Assembly: GCF_004366355.1 (NCBI RefSeq)
Contig: NZ_SODV01000001.1
Location: forward strand, 434,001 to 498,000
Direction of reading: 5' to 3'
From: Dinghuibacter silviterrae
Lineage (GTDB): Bacteria; Bacteroidota; Bacteroidia; Chitinophagales; Chitinophagaceae
Length of the DNA stretch: 64,000 bases
Positions within the stretch are counted from its first letter, which is position 1. Each line of letters begins with the position of its first letter. Of this stretch, positions 14,162-23,348 are shown in pieces. The notes under the pieces are model-generated. The model worked only from the letters and a program-made list of their open reading frames with translations, was not told the origin of the DNA and ran no database searches. Made by a program: the position numbers and the translations under genes.

Positions 14162-15487
14162 ATGAAGCAAACAATCGTAGCACTGGCTTTTCTGCTGTTA
14201 GCCCTCCCGGGCGTCAGGGCTCAGTCACCCCGCTCGATCACCTTGGAAGAGGCGGTCAAGCTGGGGATCGACAACAGCAAACAGCTCAGGCAATCCAAAA
14301 ACAAGATCGACGAAGCACTCGCCCGCCTGGATCAGGCGAAGGACTTACGCCTCCCCAGCGCGAAAGTGAGCTTCCAATACCTGCACGCCCTTATGCTGGC
14401 CCGGACGCTGAACTTCCCGGGGCTGACCCAGCCCGGCAAACCGCTCAGCCTGAGCTTTGATTTCCCTGCCTACCTAGGCACCCTGGCGATCAGCGAGCCC
14501 ATTTTTAACGGCAACCAGTTCAAATATGCCCGCCAGTCCGCAGACCTGCTCCTGCAGCTCAGCAAACTGGATGCAGACAAGGACAAGGATGACGTGACCT
14601 ACCTGGTCATCAGCGCCTATATCAACTACAACAAGATCCTGCAAAACCAGCTCATTGTCGGGCGGAACATGCAGGACGTAGACCAGAAGCTGACCGAGAT
14701 CACCAAGTACGAAAGCCAGGGCCTGGCGACCCGGAACGATGTATTGCGCTTCCAACTGCAAAAATCCCAGATCGAGCTGAGTGAGATCGAGCTGGAAAAC
14801 GACCGCAAGGATGCCAACTACGACCTGAACATCATCCTGGGCCTGCCCGATTCGACCCAACTGACCGTTTCCAATTTTGACTATAAGCTCCAGGAACAAC
14901 CGGTCTTTACCGACCTGTTGACCCAGGCCGATGCCAACCGCCGGGAACTCCAGGAACTCGCCTTCCAGGACAAAGTTGCGGACATCAATATTAAAAAGAT
15001 CCAGGACGGGAAACTGCCCACCCTGGCAGCAACAGCGGGTATGTATTATATCAATCCCACAGGCAAGCCCATCCCCACGGACCACACCGTTCTGGCACCG
15101 ATTACTTTAGGCGTGGGCGTTTCCTGGAATATCGGTTCGCTGTATACGACCAAAAACAAGGTGGCGGAAGCCGCAGCCCAGAAACAGGAGATCGTGACCA
15201 GCAAGGACCAAGCCCAGGATGACATCCGAAAGGACGTGCACAAGGCTTACTTAGGGTATCTACAGTCGCTCGACAAGATCCGGGTCCTCCAGGTCGCCGT
15301 CGACCAGGCGGAAGAAAACGAAAGGATCACCGAATCCAAGTTCCAGAATAACCTGGCCAATACAACCGACCGGATCGACGCCCAGACGCAGCTCTACCAA
15401 TCCAGGGTGAACCTGGAGCTGGCCAAATCGGACGCTGCCATCGCTTATTACACCATGATAAAATCAACAGGCAACATTCACCTGTAA
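14162..15487 (+). CDS. TolC-family outer membrane efflux channel
   Basis: The 441-residue protein has a signal peptide (residues 1-20, ending at Arg-Ala-Gln) and the repeated coiled-coil layout of TolC-type outer membrane factors, with long heptad helices rich in Gln, Asp, Lys and Leu near residues 25-60, 170-225 and 330-420. It would form the trimeric channel of the tripartite pump with the HlyD adaptor and the DHA2 transporter encoded next. Confidence 0.93.
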   Translation: MKQTIVALAFLLLALPGVRAQSPRSITLEEAVKLGIDNSKQLRQSKNKIDEALARLDQAKDLRLPSAKVSFQYLHALMLARTLNFPGLTQPGKPLSLSFDFPAYLGTLAISEPIFNGNQFKYARQSADLLLQLSKLDADKDKDDVTYLVISAYINYNKILQNQLIVGRNMQDVDQKLTEITKYESQGLATRNDVLRFQLQKSQIELSEIELENDRKDANYDLNIILGLPDSTQLTVSNFDYKLQEQPVFTDLLTQADANRRELQELAFQDKVADINIKKIQDGKLPTLAATAGMYYINPTGKPIPTDHTVLAPITLGVGVSWNIGSLYTTKNKVAEAAAQKQEIVTSKDQAQDDIRKDVHKAYLGYLQSLDKIRVLQVAVDQAEENERITESKFQNNLANTTDRIDAQTQLYQSRVNLELAKSDAAIAYYTMIKSTGNIHL

Positions 15488-15518
15488 TCTTCAACAAGTC
15501 TATAAACTGCATTTGTAT

Positions 15519-16565
15519 ATGGAACAAAATACCACTCCCGCAAAACCCCGCAAAAAGCTCTTATTCCCGATCATTCTCGGGTTGGTCTTACTCATAGCCC
15601 TGGGGTTCACACTGAAAGAATACATCTTTCTTCAAAGCCATGAAGAAACCGACGACGCCCAGATCGACGGCGACATCAGCCCTGTCATCCCCCGGGTTTC
15701 CGGTTACGTGACCGCCATCAATTTCCAGGACAACCAATTCGTCCATGCAGGTGATACATTGGTGGTCCTTGACGACAAGGACTACAAGATCAAGCTGGAC
15801 CAGGCCAATGCCGCTCTTACCGCTGCGCAAAAGAACGTCGCCGCCTACAAGGCCACGGTCTTCGAAACCCAGTCCAACTTCGGTGTGCAAAAGGCCAACA
15901 TAGAAGAGGCCCAGGTACGCCTTTGGAAAGCCGAACAGGATTACGACCGTTACAAGAACCTCTATGACGACCACGTGATCACCAAAGCACAGTTCGACCA
16001 GGCCACCGCGGACAAAGAAAGCGCGCAGGCTGCCCTCGACGCCGCCAAAAGCCAGATCCCCGTGCTCGACAAACGTGTCAACACCAATGAGCAGCAGACA
16101 ACCGCCACGGCGTCCATCATCGATACCCGTAAAGCCGATGTGGAATACGCACAGCTACAGCTGTCCTATACGGTTATCACCGCCCCCGCCAGCGGCATCG
16201 TATCCAAACGCAACATCCAGATCGGTCAGTTGGTACAGGCAGGCACCCCGATGTTCTCCGTCGTACACGACAGCCTCTACATCACGGCGAACTTCAAGGA
16301 GACCCAGATGAACGACATCCGGATCAAACAAGCCGTCGACGTATCCGTAGACGCTTTCCCCAACGATAAGATCCAAGGCACCATTGAATCCGTATCCGGC
16401 GCCACCGGGGCCAAGTTTTCCCTGCTGCCCCCCGACAACGCCACCGGCAACTTCGTAAAAGTCGTACAACGTGTACCTGTACGCATCAAGCTCGACGTCG
16501 ACAGCGCCACGATGGCCCGTCTGCGTCCCGGCATGAGCGTAAAGGTGACCGTTCACACAAAATAA
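15519..16565 (+). CDS. HlyD/EmrA-family periplasmic adaptor
   Basis: The 348-residue protein has one N-terminal membrane helix (about residues 17-37), a Glu-Glu-Thr-Asp-Asp-Ala-Gln-Ile-Asp-Gly motif just outside it, which is typical of EmrA-type adaptors, a lipoyl half domain, an alpha-helical hairpin (~85-190) and a beta-barrel end. It links the inner membrane DHA2 pump to the TolC-like channel. The ATG at 15519 is used instead of a TTG six bases upstream. Confidence 0.93.
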   Translation: MEQNTTPAKPRKKLLFPIILGLVLLIALGFTLKEYIFLQSHEETDDAQIDGDISPVIPRVSGYVTAINFQDNQFVHAGDTLVVLDDKDYKIKLDQANAALTAAQKNVAAYKATVFETQSNFGVQKANIEEAQVRLWKAEQDYDRYKNLYDDHVITKAQFDQATADKESAQAALDAAKSQIPVLDKRVNTNEQQTTATASIIDTRKADVEYAQLQLSYTVITAPASGIVSKRNIQIGQLVQAGTPMFSVVHDSLYITANFKETQMNDIRIKQAVDVSVDAFPNDKIQGTIESVSGATGAKFSLLPPDNATGNFVKVVQRVPVRIKLDVDSATMARLRPGMSVKVTVHTK

Positions 16566-16577
16566 AAAACATCCTAT

Positions 16578-18128
16578 ATGGCAGAATATGGTTTTAGAAG
16601 ATGGATCATTACCATTACGGTGATCGTCGCTTCGCTGCTGGAATTGATCGACACCACGATCGTGAACGTGGCCCTGCCAAACATCATGGGAAACCTCGGC
16701 GCTACCCTGGAAGACGCCAACTGGATCGTCACCGGGTACGCCGTGGCTAACGTTATCATCCTCCCCATGTCCGGGTGGCTGGGGGACCGATTTGGACGGA
16801 AAAATTACTTCCTGACCTCCATTATCGTCTTCACCTTCGCCTCCTTCTTGTGCGGGAACGCCCATAGCCTGACGGAACTGATCGCGTTCCGGTTGTTACA
16901 AGGGCTGGCCGGCGGTGGTCTTATCTCGACCGCCCAGGCCATTCTCCTGGAAACCTGGCCGCCCGCCGAGGTGGGTATGGCAACTGCCCTGTTCGGTCTG
17001 GGTGCCGTCGTTGGACCCACCGTCGGGCCGACCATCGGGGGGCTTATTACGGATAATATCAACTGGCAGTGGATATTTTATGTGAACATACCCGTAGGCG
17101 CCATCGCCGCGTTCTGTGTGTCGACCTTTGTGCGGGAGTCTCCAAGATATGGAAAAGGCAAACGTATCGACTGGTGGGGTATCCTCTTCCTGGCGATCGC
17201 CGTCGGCTCCCTGCAGGTGGTCCTGGAAAAAGGAGAGGACAAAGATTGGTTTTCCACCTGGTACATCTCCCTGCTCACCCTGAGCACCATAGTGGCGGTG
17301 ATCTGTTTCATCTGGCGGGAGATCAGTATCGACTTCCCTATCGTGAATTTTAAGATCCTAAGACACCGGAGCTTCTCCATTGGGATATTCACCTCCTTTG
17401 TGCTGGGGGTGGCATTGTATGGGTCGACTTTTGTCTTCCCGGTATTTACCCAGAACCTGCTGGGGTTCACCGCCGCTCAAACCGGGTTGATCCTCTTGCC
17501 GGGGGGGCTTGCCACCATCAGCATGATGCCCTTCGTGGGAAACATGCTCAAACGGGGCATTCCCGCACAGATACTCTCCGCCATCGGTTTCTTCCTGTTC
17601 TTCGTGTTTTGTTACATGCTTTTCGGGTCGAACCTGAACTCAGGTACCGGGGACTTCTTCTGGCCCCTGATCATCCGCGGTGTAGGTATGGCCGTTCTTT
17701 TCGTACCCCTTACCACCCTGGCCATCCAGGACCTGAGAGGACCCGAGATCGGTCAAGGCACCGGCTTGAACAATATGATGCGCCAGCTGGGGGGGTCCTT
17801 CGGGATTGCCATCATCACGACGATCATCCACATTAAGAGCGGGATCAACAGGGCTGTACTCCTGGAAAATGTCAATATATACAACCCGGAGTACCAGGCC
17901 AGGAACAACGCCGCTATTCAGAACTTCATGTCCAACGGTTTTTCCCGTGATCAGGCCATTGCCATGGCCAACGGCGCCATGGAAGGGAATATTACCAAAC
18001 AAACGATGCTGACCACGTTCAACGACGTCTACCTCCTGGTAGGGTTCTTTGTCCTGCTCTGCATCCCCCTGATCTTCCTGCAAAAATTCAGTAAGAAGCC
18101 GGTGGCTATGCCCACCGACGCCCACTAA
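16578..18128 (+). CDS. DHA2-family (EmrB-like) MFS drug exporter
   Basis: The 516-residue inner membrane protein has the 14-helix DHA2 layout. Visible motifs are Leu-Asp/Glu-Leu-Ile-Asp-Thr-Thr-Ile-Val-Asn-Val-Ala-Leu-Pro (helix 1, motif D1), Gly-Trp-Leu-Gly-Asp-Arg-Phe-Gly-Arg-Lys (motif A) and Gly-Ala-Val-Val-Gly-Pro-Thr-Val-Gly-Pro (motif C). With the upstream TolC and HlyD genes it forms a proton-driven tripartite pump. A terminator follows. Confidence 0.95.
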   Translation: MAEYGFRRWIITITVIVASLLELIDTTIVNVALPNIMGNLGATLEDANWIVTGYAVANVIILPMSGWLGDRFGRKNYFLTSIIVFTFASFLCGNAHSLTELIAFRLLQGLAGGGLISTAQAILLETWPPAEVGMATALFGLGAVVGPTVGPTIGGLITDNINWQWIFYVNIPVGAIAAFCVSTFVRESPRYGKGKRIDWWGILFLAIAVGSLQVVLEKGEDKDWFSTWYISLLTLSTIVAVICFIWREISIDFPIVNFKILRHRSFSIGIFTSFVLGVALYGSTFVFPVFTQNLLGFTAAQTGLILLPGGLATISMMPFVGNMLKRGIPAQILSAIGFFLFFVFCYMLFGSNLNSGTGDFFWPLIIRGVGMAVLFVPLTTLAIQDLRGPEIGQGTGLNNMMRQLGGSFGIAIITTIIHIKSGINRAVLLENVNIYNPEYQARNNAAIQNFMSNGFSRDQAIAMANGAMEGNITKQTMLTTFNDVYLLVGFFVLLCIPLIFLQKFSKKPVAMPTDAH

Positions 18129-18150
18129 ACTTGTTTTGCGGCAGTGCCCG

Positions 18151-18181
18151 AAGGCCGGTCTTTGCGGACCGGCCTTTTTTT
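18151..18181. terminator. Rho-independent terminator of the efflux operon
   Basis: AAGGCCGGTC and GACCGGCCTT form a strong 10-bp GC-rich stem with a short loop, followed by a run of eight T on the plus strand. It overlaps the last two bases of the convergent sigma-like gene. Confidence 0.9.
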
Positions 18182-18776
18182 ACCCCCACTTCGGCAACGC
18201 CTTCATAAACGCGGAGACCTCCGCGGTATACTGCTGGACTTCCCCGTTATCCAGCCCCAGCTCACTGGCGATATCGGCATCCGACAGCTTCATAATGAAC
18301 TTCATCTTATAAAACCGCTGGTATTTTTTGGGGAGCGCCTTTTCCATCTCCATCATCATCCGGGCGATCTCTGCAAAGCCCGTGACCATGACCGCAGACC
18401 GGTTGTCAACGGCCGGGTTCAGACGCTTGCAAGTCTCCATGACCGTATTGTTCAGGAATATCTTTACCCCTGCCGGGTCCTGTATGGATTCCCGATGATC
18501 CCAAAGCGCCTGAAAAGCCCCGAAGGCGATCTCGGCGATCCGGCGTTTGTCCGTATCCTTGGGCATCAGCTCCGTAGCGATATACAGTAAGGAGTCCGAG
18601 AAAACCGAGCGGATTTGTTTAAGCGCCGCCGGGCGCCCCGCTTTGAGGCTGCGTACACATCTTCCAGGGTCCGCTTGCCCGCGCTGAAATGAAAATATAG
18701 ACAACGAGGGGGCTCCCCGGAATAGGCTCAATCGCATAGTACGTACGCCTGGATTTTTTTGGGCTATGAGTTCCAT
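18180..18776 (-). CDS. ECF sigma factor-like protein (regions 2 and 4)
   Basis: In the 198-residue frame, residues ~45-110 match ECF region 2 (Ala-Leu-Lys-Gln-Ile, Phe-Ser-Asp-Ser-Leu-Leu-Tyr-Ile-Ala, then Ala-Leu-Trp) and ~140-195 match region 4 (Met-Glu-Lys-Ala-Leu-Pro-Lys-Lys-Tyr, then Leu-Ser-Asp-Ala-Asp-Ile-Ala-Ser-Glu-Leu-Gly-Leu). The first ~45 residues are Arg/Ser/Phe-rich and unlike a sigma N-terminus. The neighbouring frame there reads Thr-Leu-Glu-Asp-Val-Tyr-Ala-Ala just before the match, so a frameshift or a later start is possible. It overlaps the XRE gene by 13 bases in the same operon. I cannot tell whether it is an active sigma. Confidence 0.6.
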   Translation of the reverse strand: MELIAQKNPGVRTMRLSLFRGAPSLSIFSFQRGQADPGRCVRSLKAGRPAALKQIRSVFSDSLLYIATELMPKDTDKRRIAEIAFGAFQALWDHRESIQDPAGVKIFLNNTVMETCKRLNPAVDNRSAVMVTGFAEIARMMMEMEKALPKKYQRFYKMKFIMKLSDADIASELGLDNGEVQQYTAEVSAFMKALPKWG

Positions 18777-18997
18777 CGCACAAAGATATCCCCGTCCATT
18801 CCTCTGATCAACAGGATGTAATCATCAATTTGGGGGGATTCTCCGGCTTCGATACGAATGACGTCTCTCAGATTGATATTAGCTAGCGTGGCAAGTTTTT
18901 CACGGGTGAGGCCCAGCAACTTTCGCCTGAAACTGATCGTCTTACCCAAAGAAGACCGAGTCATGGGCGACAATGCTGCATCGAATGAAAGATCCAT
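18764..18997 (-). CDS. Small XRE-family HTH protein
   Basis: The 77-residue protein has a Cro/CI-type HTH at residues ~17-55: Ile-Ser-Phe-Arg-Arg-Lys-Leu-Leu-Gly-Leu-Thr-Arg-Glu-Lys-Leu-Ala, then Ile-Asn-Leu-Arg-Asp-Val-Ile-Arg-Ile-Glu-Ala-Gly. It lies 9 bases downstream of a sigma-fragment gene and overlaps the next sigma-like gene, so all three are probably co-transcribed. Confidence 0.75.
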   Translation of the reverse strand: MDLSFDAALSPMTRSSLGKTISFRRKLLGLTREKLATLANINLRDVIRIEAGESPQIDDYILLIRGMDGDIFVRWNS

Positions 18998-19006
18998 ACG
19001 AATATA

Positions 19007-19330
19007 TTAATTATCTGATAAATAAGGAGGATTACGTTTGTGCAATCGCACAATAAGTTCCAGGAGATAACAAGGAAAAGGAATGGTATCCTTCACTTTC
19101 TCCCTTTCGGTCCAGAGTACCATCAAAGTCGCCACCACCAGTTCCGAGGCTCTTTTCCGGTCCCCCGTCAGTACAAAACCCAGTTTGTTGATCAGAAGCT
19201 GATGCCTGCGGATCAGCTGCCCGTATGCTGCAAAATCTCCCTTAACGAGTAAGGCGACGAGCTGCCCGTCCGGCATTTCCGTCTCCGGTTCATTCTGTTC
19301 AGTCTTTTTTTGTCGGTTGAATACCCGCAT
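19007..19330 (-). CDS. Sigma region 2-like protein lacking region 4
   Basis: This 107-residue protein has the same length and layout as the sigma fragment at 9415-9738: a charged N-terminus, then Leu-Val-Ala-Leu-Leu-Val-Lys-Gly-Asp-Phe-Ala-Ala-Tyr-Gly-Gln-Leu-Ile-Arg-Arg-His, a helix ending Leu-Met-Val-Leu-Trp, and an end where region 4 should begin. It is first in a three-gene operon (sigma fragment, XRE, longer sigma-like) and has a dyad upstream at 19339-19353. As for its relative, a decoy or clamp-binding role is possible but unproven. Confidence 0.6.
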   Translation of the reverse strand: MRVFNRQKKTEQNEPETEMPDGQLVALLVKGDFAAYGQLIRRHQLLINKLGFVLTGDRKRASELVVATLMVLWTEREKVKDTIPFPCYLLELIVRLHKRNPPYLSDN

Positions 19331-19338
19331 GCATCCAC

Positions 19339-19353
19339 GCCTTGTCCCAAGGC
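19339..19353. promoter_or_regulatory. Operator-like dyad upstream of the sigma-fragment operon
   Basis: GCCTTG and CAAGGC, 6-bp arms around TCC, lie 9 bases before the start codon at 19330. A promoter-like minus-strand TACTTTG lies ~15 bases further upstream. The XRE product of the operon is a candidate binder. The rest of the spacer to 19493 is strongly AT-rich with no gene. Confidence 0.45.
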
Positions 19354-19493
19354 ACCCTCACGGCCAAAGTAGAAAAAAAACTTCAGTTTTGATGCATTTA
19401 TACTACAATGTAGAAATATGTAAAAATATATGCTGAATTGTATTGTTTGAAAAAATAAAATTCTATAATTGTGAAATGATATAACTTCCCCTT

Positions 19494-19766
19494 ATGAGCA
19501 AGGACAGGCGATACAATGCCATCAAAAGTATGATTGAAGATGGAAGTATTTCCAGCTTCAAAGAAATCTTCGAGGTCATCCCTAAGACCCTCGTTTCCAA
19601 AGACATGGGAATGAATTACCAGACATTTACCCGGAAAGTGGCCGAACCCGATCTCTTTAACTTCCGGGAGCTCCTTTTTATGTCCAGCCTTTTCGACGTA
19701 AACGCCGAGCACCTTTTCAAGCGTATTGTCTCCGATGTGACCAGCCCGTCGAAGAAGAAAAAATAG
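19494..19766 (+). CDS. Small HTH-like protein, paralogue of the gene at 7731-7988
   Basis: The 90-residue protein is homologous to the product at 7731-7988; shared blocks include Ile-Phe-Glu-Val-Ile-Pro-Lys, Val-Ser-Lys-Asp-Met-Gly-Met-Asn-Tyr and Lys-Val-Ala-Glu-Pro-Asp-Leu. The C-terminal part reads as an XRE-like HTH, and the protein ends in a basic Lys-Lys-Lys-Lys tail that could contact nucleic acid. Upstream DNA is very AT-rich. It is divergent from the sigma-fragment operon, just as its paralogue lies near the other sigma fragment. Confidence 0.72.
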   Translation: MSKDRRYNAIKSMIEDGSISSFKEIFEVIPKTLVSKDMGMNYQTFTRKVAEPDLFNFRELLFMSSLFDVNAEHLFKRIVSDVTSPSKKKK

Positions 19767-19839
19767 TCCGCGCCATCTTAATCGCAGCGCAAAAATTTTG
19801 CAGGTCAGAGCTAAAATTCGAGGGGCTGCGCCAAAATGG

Positions 19840-19861
19840 AAAGCCCCCAAAAGGGGGCTTT
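19840..19861. terminator. Hairpin between convergent genes
   Basis: AAAGCCCCC, loop AAAA, GGGGGCTTT: a 9-bp perfect stem between the small HTH-like gene (plus) and nrdJ (minus), usable in both directions. The T-runs are short. Confidence 0.65.
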
Positions 19862-19922
19862 CGCGCGCCAAATTATAATTAGTAGTCTCCCAGACTTGTC
19901 AGTGGCGGGCAGTAGCCCGCGT

Positions 19923-22900
19923 TTAGCTGCACCCCATGCTGTTCCCGCAGTTCAGGCACTTGTAACACGTGCCGCTGCGGACCGTGATGTGCCCGCAGGT
20001 GCTGCAGGCCGGGGCGTCGCTTTGCATGCTTTTCATATATTCCTGCGTGCTATCTGTCTTTGAACCGGCGGCGGCCGCAGGCGCGCGTTTGCCGGAGGGC
20101 CCGGAAGCCGCAGGGGAGCCCGCGACCGGGGTGACCCGCACCTGGGACAGCTCAGGCTGTCTTTCTCCCAGGGTAGGCATATCCGTTTCGTCCCACTCCT
20201 CCTCCCCGGTATTGGATACCTCCGGGGTCTGGAGCACATGGACCAAGTCGGTCCGGCCAAGGTACTCGTAGCCCAACATACGGAACACATAATCCACCAT
20301 GGAGGTGGCGCTTTTGATATTGGGATGATCCACCATACCGCTGGGCTCGAAGCGGGTGAACACAAATTTGTCGACAAATTCTTCCAGGGGAACGCCATAC
20401 TGCAGACCCACCGATATGGCGATCGCAAAACAGTTCATGAGGCTCCTCAAGGTGCTGCCTTCCTTGGCAAGGTCTATAAAGATTTCACCAAGCGTGCTGT
20501 CATTATATTCTCCTGTTCGTACGAAGATGGGTTGTCCACCAATCTTCGCCTTATAGGTAAAGCCCTTTCGTTTAACCGGGAGCGTACGCCGCTCGACGAT
20601 CCGGGCCAGTTGTCTTTTCAGTTTGGTGTCCGGAGACGACTGGACGCGTCTTTGGACCTCTTCCAGGAGCTCTTCCGCCGTCAGCTGACCTAGGTCCACC
20701 AACGGGGTCTGCGTCGGAGCCGGCGCCGCCTCCACCTTTTTCTTATCGCTTTTGTTGCTGAGCGGCTGGCTGAGTTTGGACCCGTCCCTGTAAAGGGCGT
20801 TCGCCTTAAGCCCCAGCTTCCAGCTCAGCATATAGCAATCGGCAATCTGTTCCACCGTTGCTTCGTTCGGAAGGTTGATGGTTTTTGATATGGCTCCCGA
20901 GATAAAGGGCTGAACCGCCGCCATCATCCGGATATGGCCGTGGGCGTGGATAAACCGCTCCCCCTTTTTCCCACACTTGTTGGCGCAGTCGAATACGCTG
21001 TAATGTTCGGGGCGCAGATGGGGTGCGCCTTCCACCGTCATCGTACCACATACATAATCCCCGGCCGCGTCAATCTGTTCCCCGGTAAAGCCCAGGGCCT
21101 CCAGGAGGCTCCATTCGAAATTCAGGTAGTCCTCCGGCCGGAAACCCAGTCGCTGGAGACATTCTTCCCCCAAGGTATAGACATTGAACACAAAGCCGAT
21201 TTCGAAAGCCGAGCCGACGGCGGCATCCAGTTTTTTGATTTCGCTGGCGATAAAACCCTTTTCACTCAGGGTAGCGTGGTTGATGTGCGGCGCCCCGGCA
21301 AACGTACCCGCGCCAACCGCGTATTTCACAATGGCGTCCGCCTCTTTTGTTCCGTACCCCAGGCGCTTCAAGGCCAGCGGGACCGATTGGTTGATGATCT
21401 TGAAATAACCACCCCCGCTCAACTTTTTAAACTTCACCAGGGCAAAGTCCGGTTCCACACCCGTCGTATCGCAATCCATGACCAGCCCTATGGTGCCCGT
21501 GGGTGCAATCACCGTTGTCTGGGCATTCCTGTACCCATATCGTTCCCCCATGTCCACCGCTTCATCCCACACTTTGCACGCCGCAGCCAGGAGATAGTCC
21601 GGGCAAAAACGAGCCTTGATCCCCTGCGGTTTCAGGCTCAGCCCCTCAAAAGCTCCGTCCGCATCATACGCGGCCGCGCGGTGGTTTCGCATCACCCGCA
21701 ACATGTCCGCCTTATTCTCCTCATAGCGACGGAAGGTGCCAAGAACCGACGCCATTTCCGCCGACGTTTTGTAGGCCGTCCCGGTCATGATGGCCGTGAG
21801 GGCACCCGTAATTCCCCTGGCCTCCTCGCTGTCATAAGCAATCCCACCCACCATCAGGAGCGATCCCAGGTTTGCATAACCCAAACCGAGGGTGCGGTAG
21901 TCATAACTCAAACGGGCCACTTCCTTACTGGGGAACTGGGCCATCAACACAGAGATCTCCAGGACCACCGTCCAAAGCCGGCAGACATATTCAAAACCCT
22001 CCACGTCAAAAACGGAGGTCCGCTCGTCCCAAAACTTCCGAAGGTTGACGGAAGCCAGGTTACAGGCCGTATTGTCCAGGAACATGTATTCGCTGCACGG
22101 ATTCGACGCCCGTATAGGTCCGCCCTTCGGACACGTATGCCATTCATTGATGGTCGTATTGTACTGGGTCCCCGGGTCCGCACACCGCCAGGCGGCATAA
22201 GCGATCTGCTCCCAAAGCTGCCGCGCGGGGACCTCTTTCACGACCTTTCCGGTAGCCCTCGACGTGAGTGCCCAGTCTTCATCCCCTTCCAGGCACCGGA
22301 AAAATTCGTTGGGTATGCGTACCGAATTATTCGAGTTCTGGCCCGATACCGTAGCATACGCCTCGCCCTCATAGTCGGAAGGATAGCCGGCAGCTATTAA
22401 CGCCGCCACCTTCTTTTCCTCCTCTACTTTCCAGTTGATGAAGTCGACGATTTCCGGATGGTCCAGGTCCAGGCAAACCATCTTGGCCGCCCTGCGCGTC
22501 GTTCCGCCCGACTTGATTGCCCCTGCGGCGCGGTCTCCAATCTTCAGAAAGCTCATCAGCCCGGAGGAAGTGCCCCCGCCGCTCAGCTTTTCCCCACCCC
22601 CGCGTATACTCGAAAAATTCGTTCCTACCCCTGAACCATATTTGAAGATGCGCGCTTCCCGCATCCAAAGATCCATGATACCGCCTTCGTTCACCAGGTC
22701 ATCCTCTACGCTTAGAATAAAGCACGCATGCGGTTGCGGCCGCTCATACGCCGACGTCGACTCCTTCAGCACCTCATCCTTCGGATCCACGTAGTAATGC
22801 CCCTGCGGCTTACCCTTAATGCCGTAGCATTCGTACAATCCCGTATTAAACCACTGTGGAGAATTTGGGACACATGCCTGGCTCAAAATGGAATAGACCA

Positions 22901-23264
22901 GCTCATCGTAAAAAACTTCGGCGTCACGGGGCGTGGCGAAGTAGCCATACCGCTCGCCCCAAACCCGCCAGCAATACGCCAGCCGGTGCGCCACCTGTTT
23001 GGCGGAGGTTTCTCTACCCAGGGTCCCGTCGGGCTGAGGCACCCCGGCCTTGCGGATGTATTTTTGCGCGAGAATATCGGTAGCGATCTGACTCCAGCCC
23101 CTGGGCACTTCCACGTTTTCCATCTCGAAAACCTTCTCTCCACTGGGGTTTTTGATGACCGAAGTCCTGTAGTCATAGGTAAACAGGTCCATAGGACTAA
23201 CGCCGTCTTTTGTAAACCGGCGTTCAAAGTGCAATCCATTGGAATTCTGCTTCTTGGTGGACAT
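19923..23264 (-). CDS. nrdJ: Adenosylcobalamin-dependent (class II) ribonucleotide reductase
   Basis: This 1113-residue enzyme makes deoxyribonucleotides using a B12-generated thiyl radical. Conserved blocks include Asn-Pro-Cys-Ser-Glu-Tyr in the active-site finger loop, Cys-Asn-Leu-Ala-Ser-Val-Asn-Leu, Ala-Pro-Thr-Gly-Thr-Ile-Gly, and Asp-x-Asp-Thr-Thr-Gly-Val-Glu-Pro. Residues ~880-1000 form a TSCPD-like C-terminal domain. The last 30 residues hold a four-cysteine ribbon, then Cys-Gly-Asn-Ser-Met-Gly-Cys, probably the redox swinging arm. Being B12-dependent, it needs imported or made cobalamin; no cobalamin riboswitch is seen upstream. DnaA-box-like sites occur ~85 bases before the start. 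Confidence 0.96.
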   Translation of the reverse strand: MSTKKQNSNGLHFERRFTKDGVSPMDLFTYDYRTSVIKNPSGEKVFEMENVEVPRGWSQIATDILAQKYIRKAGVPQPDGTLGRETSAKQVAHRLAYCWRVWGERYGYFATPRDAEVFYDELVYSILSQACVPNSPQWFNTGLYECYGIKGKPQGHYYVDPKDEVLKESTSAYERPQPHACFILSVEDDLVNEGGIMDLWMREARIFKYGSGVGTNFSSIRGGGEKLSGGGTSSGLMSFLKIGDRAAGAIKSGGTTRRAAKMVCLDLDHPEIVDFINWKVEEEKKVAALIAAGYPSDYEGEAYATVSGQNSNNSVRIPNEFFRCLEGDEDWALTSRATGKVVKEVPARQLWEQIAYAAWRCADPGTQYNTTINEWHTCPKGGPIRASNPCSEYMFLDNTACNLASVNLRKFWDERTSVFDVEGFEYVCRLWTVVLEISVLMAQFPSKEVARLSYDYRTLGLGYANLGSLLMVGGIAYDSEEARGITGALTAIMTGTAYKTSAEMASVLGTFRRYEENKADMLRVMRNHRAAAYDADGAFEGLSLKPQGIKARFCPDYLLAAACKVWDEAVDMGERYGYRNAQTTVIAPTGTIGLVMDCDTTGVEPDFALVKFKKLSGGGYFKIINQSVPLALKRLGYGTKEADAIVKYAVGAGTFAGAPHINHATLSEKGFIASEIKKLDAAVGSAFEIGFVFNVYTLGEECLQRLGFRPEDYLNFEWSLLEALGFTGEQIDAAGDYVCGTMTVEGAPHLRPEHYSVFDCANKCGKKGERFIHAHGHIRMMAAVQPFISGAISKTINLPNEATVEQIADCYMLSWKLGLKANALYRDGSKLSQPLSNKSDKKKVEAAPAPTQTPLVDLGQLTAEELLEEVQRRVQSSPDTKLKRQLARIVERRTLPVKRKGFTYKAKIGGQPIFVRTGEYNDSTLGEIFIDLAKEGSTLRSLMNCFAIAISVGLQYGVPLEEFVDKFVFTRFEPSGMVDHPNIKSATSMVDYVFRMLGYEYLGRTDLVHVLQTPEVSNTGEEEWDETDMPTLGERQPELSQVRVTPVAGSPAASGPSGKRAPAAAAGSKTDSTQEYMKSMQSDAPACSTCGHITVRSGTCYKCLNCGNSMGCS

Positions 23265-23348
23265 ATCAAAGTGCGTTTATATAGGTGAGTCGATCAGGCA
23301 GCGTGGGTAACGAAAATATTCTTACCCCCCCAATTTCCCAAGTTCAAA

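Noticed and set aside
20934-22400. Long open frame of 488 codons on the plus strand
   Set aside because: It lies antisense to the highly conserved nrdJ and its predicted protein is low-complexity, Arg/His/Pro-rich. It is a codon-bias shadow.
23265-23348. Cobalamin riboswitch ahead of the B12-dependent reductase
   Set aside because: No B12-box-like conserved core or long structured leader can be seen in the spacer.
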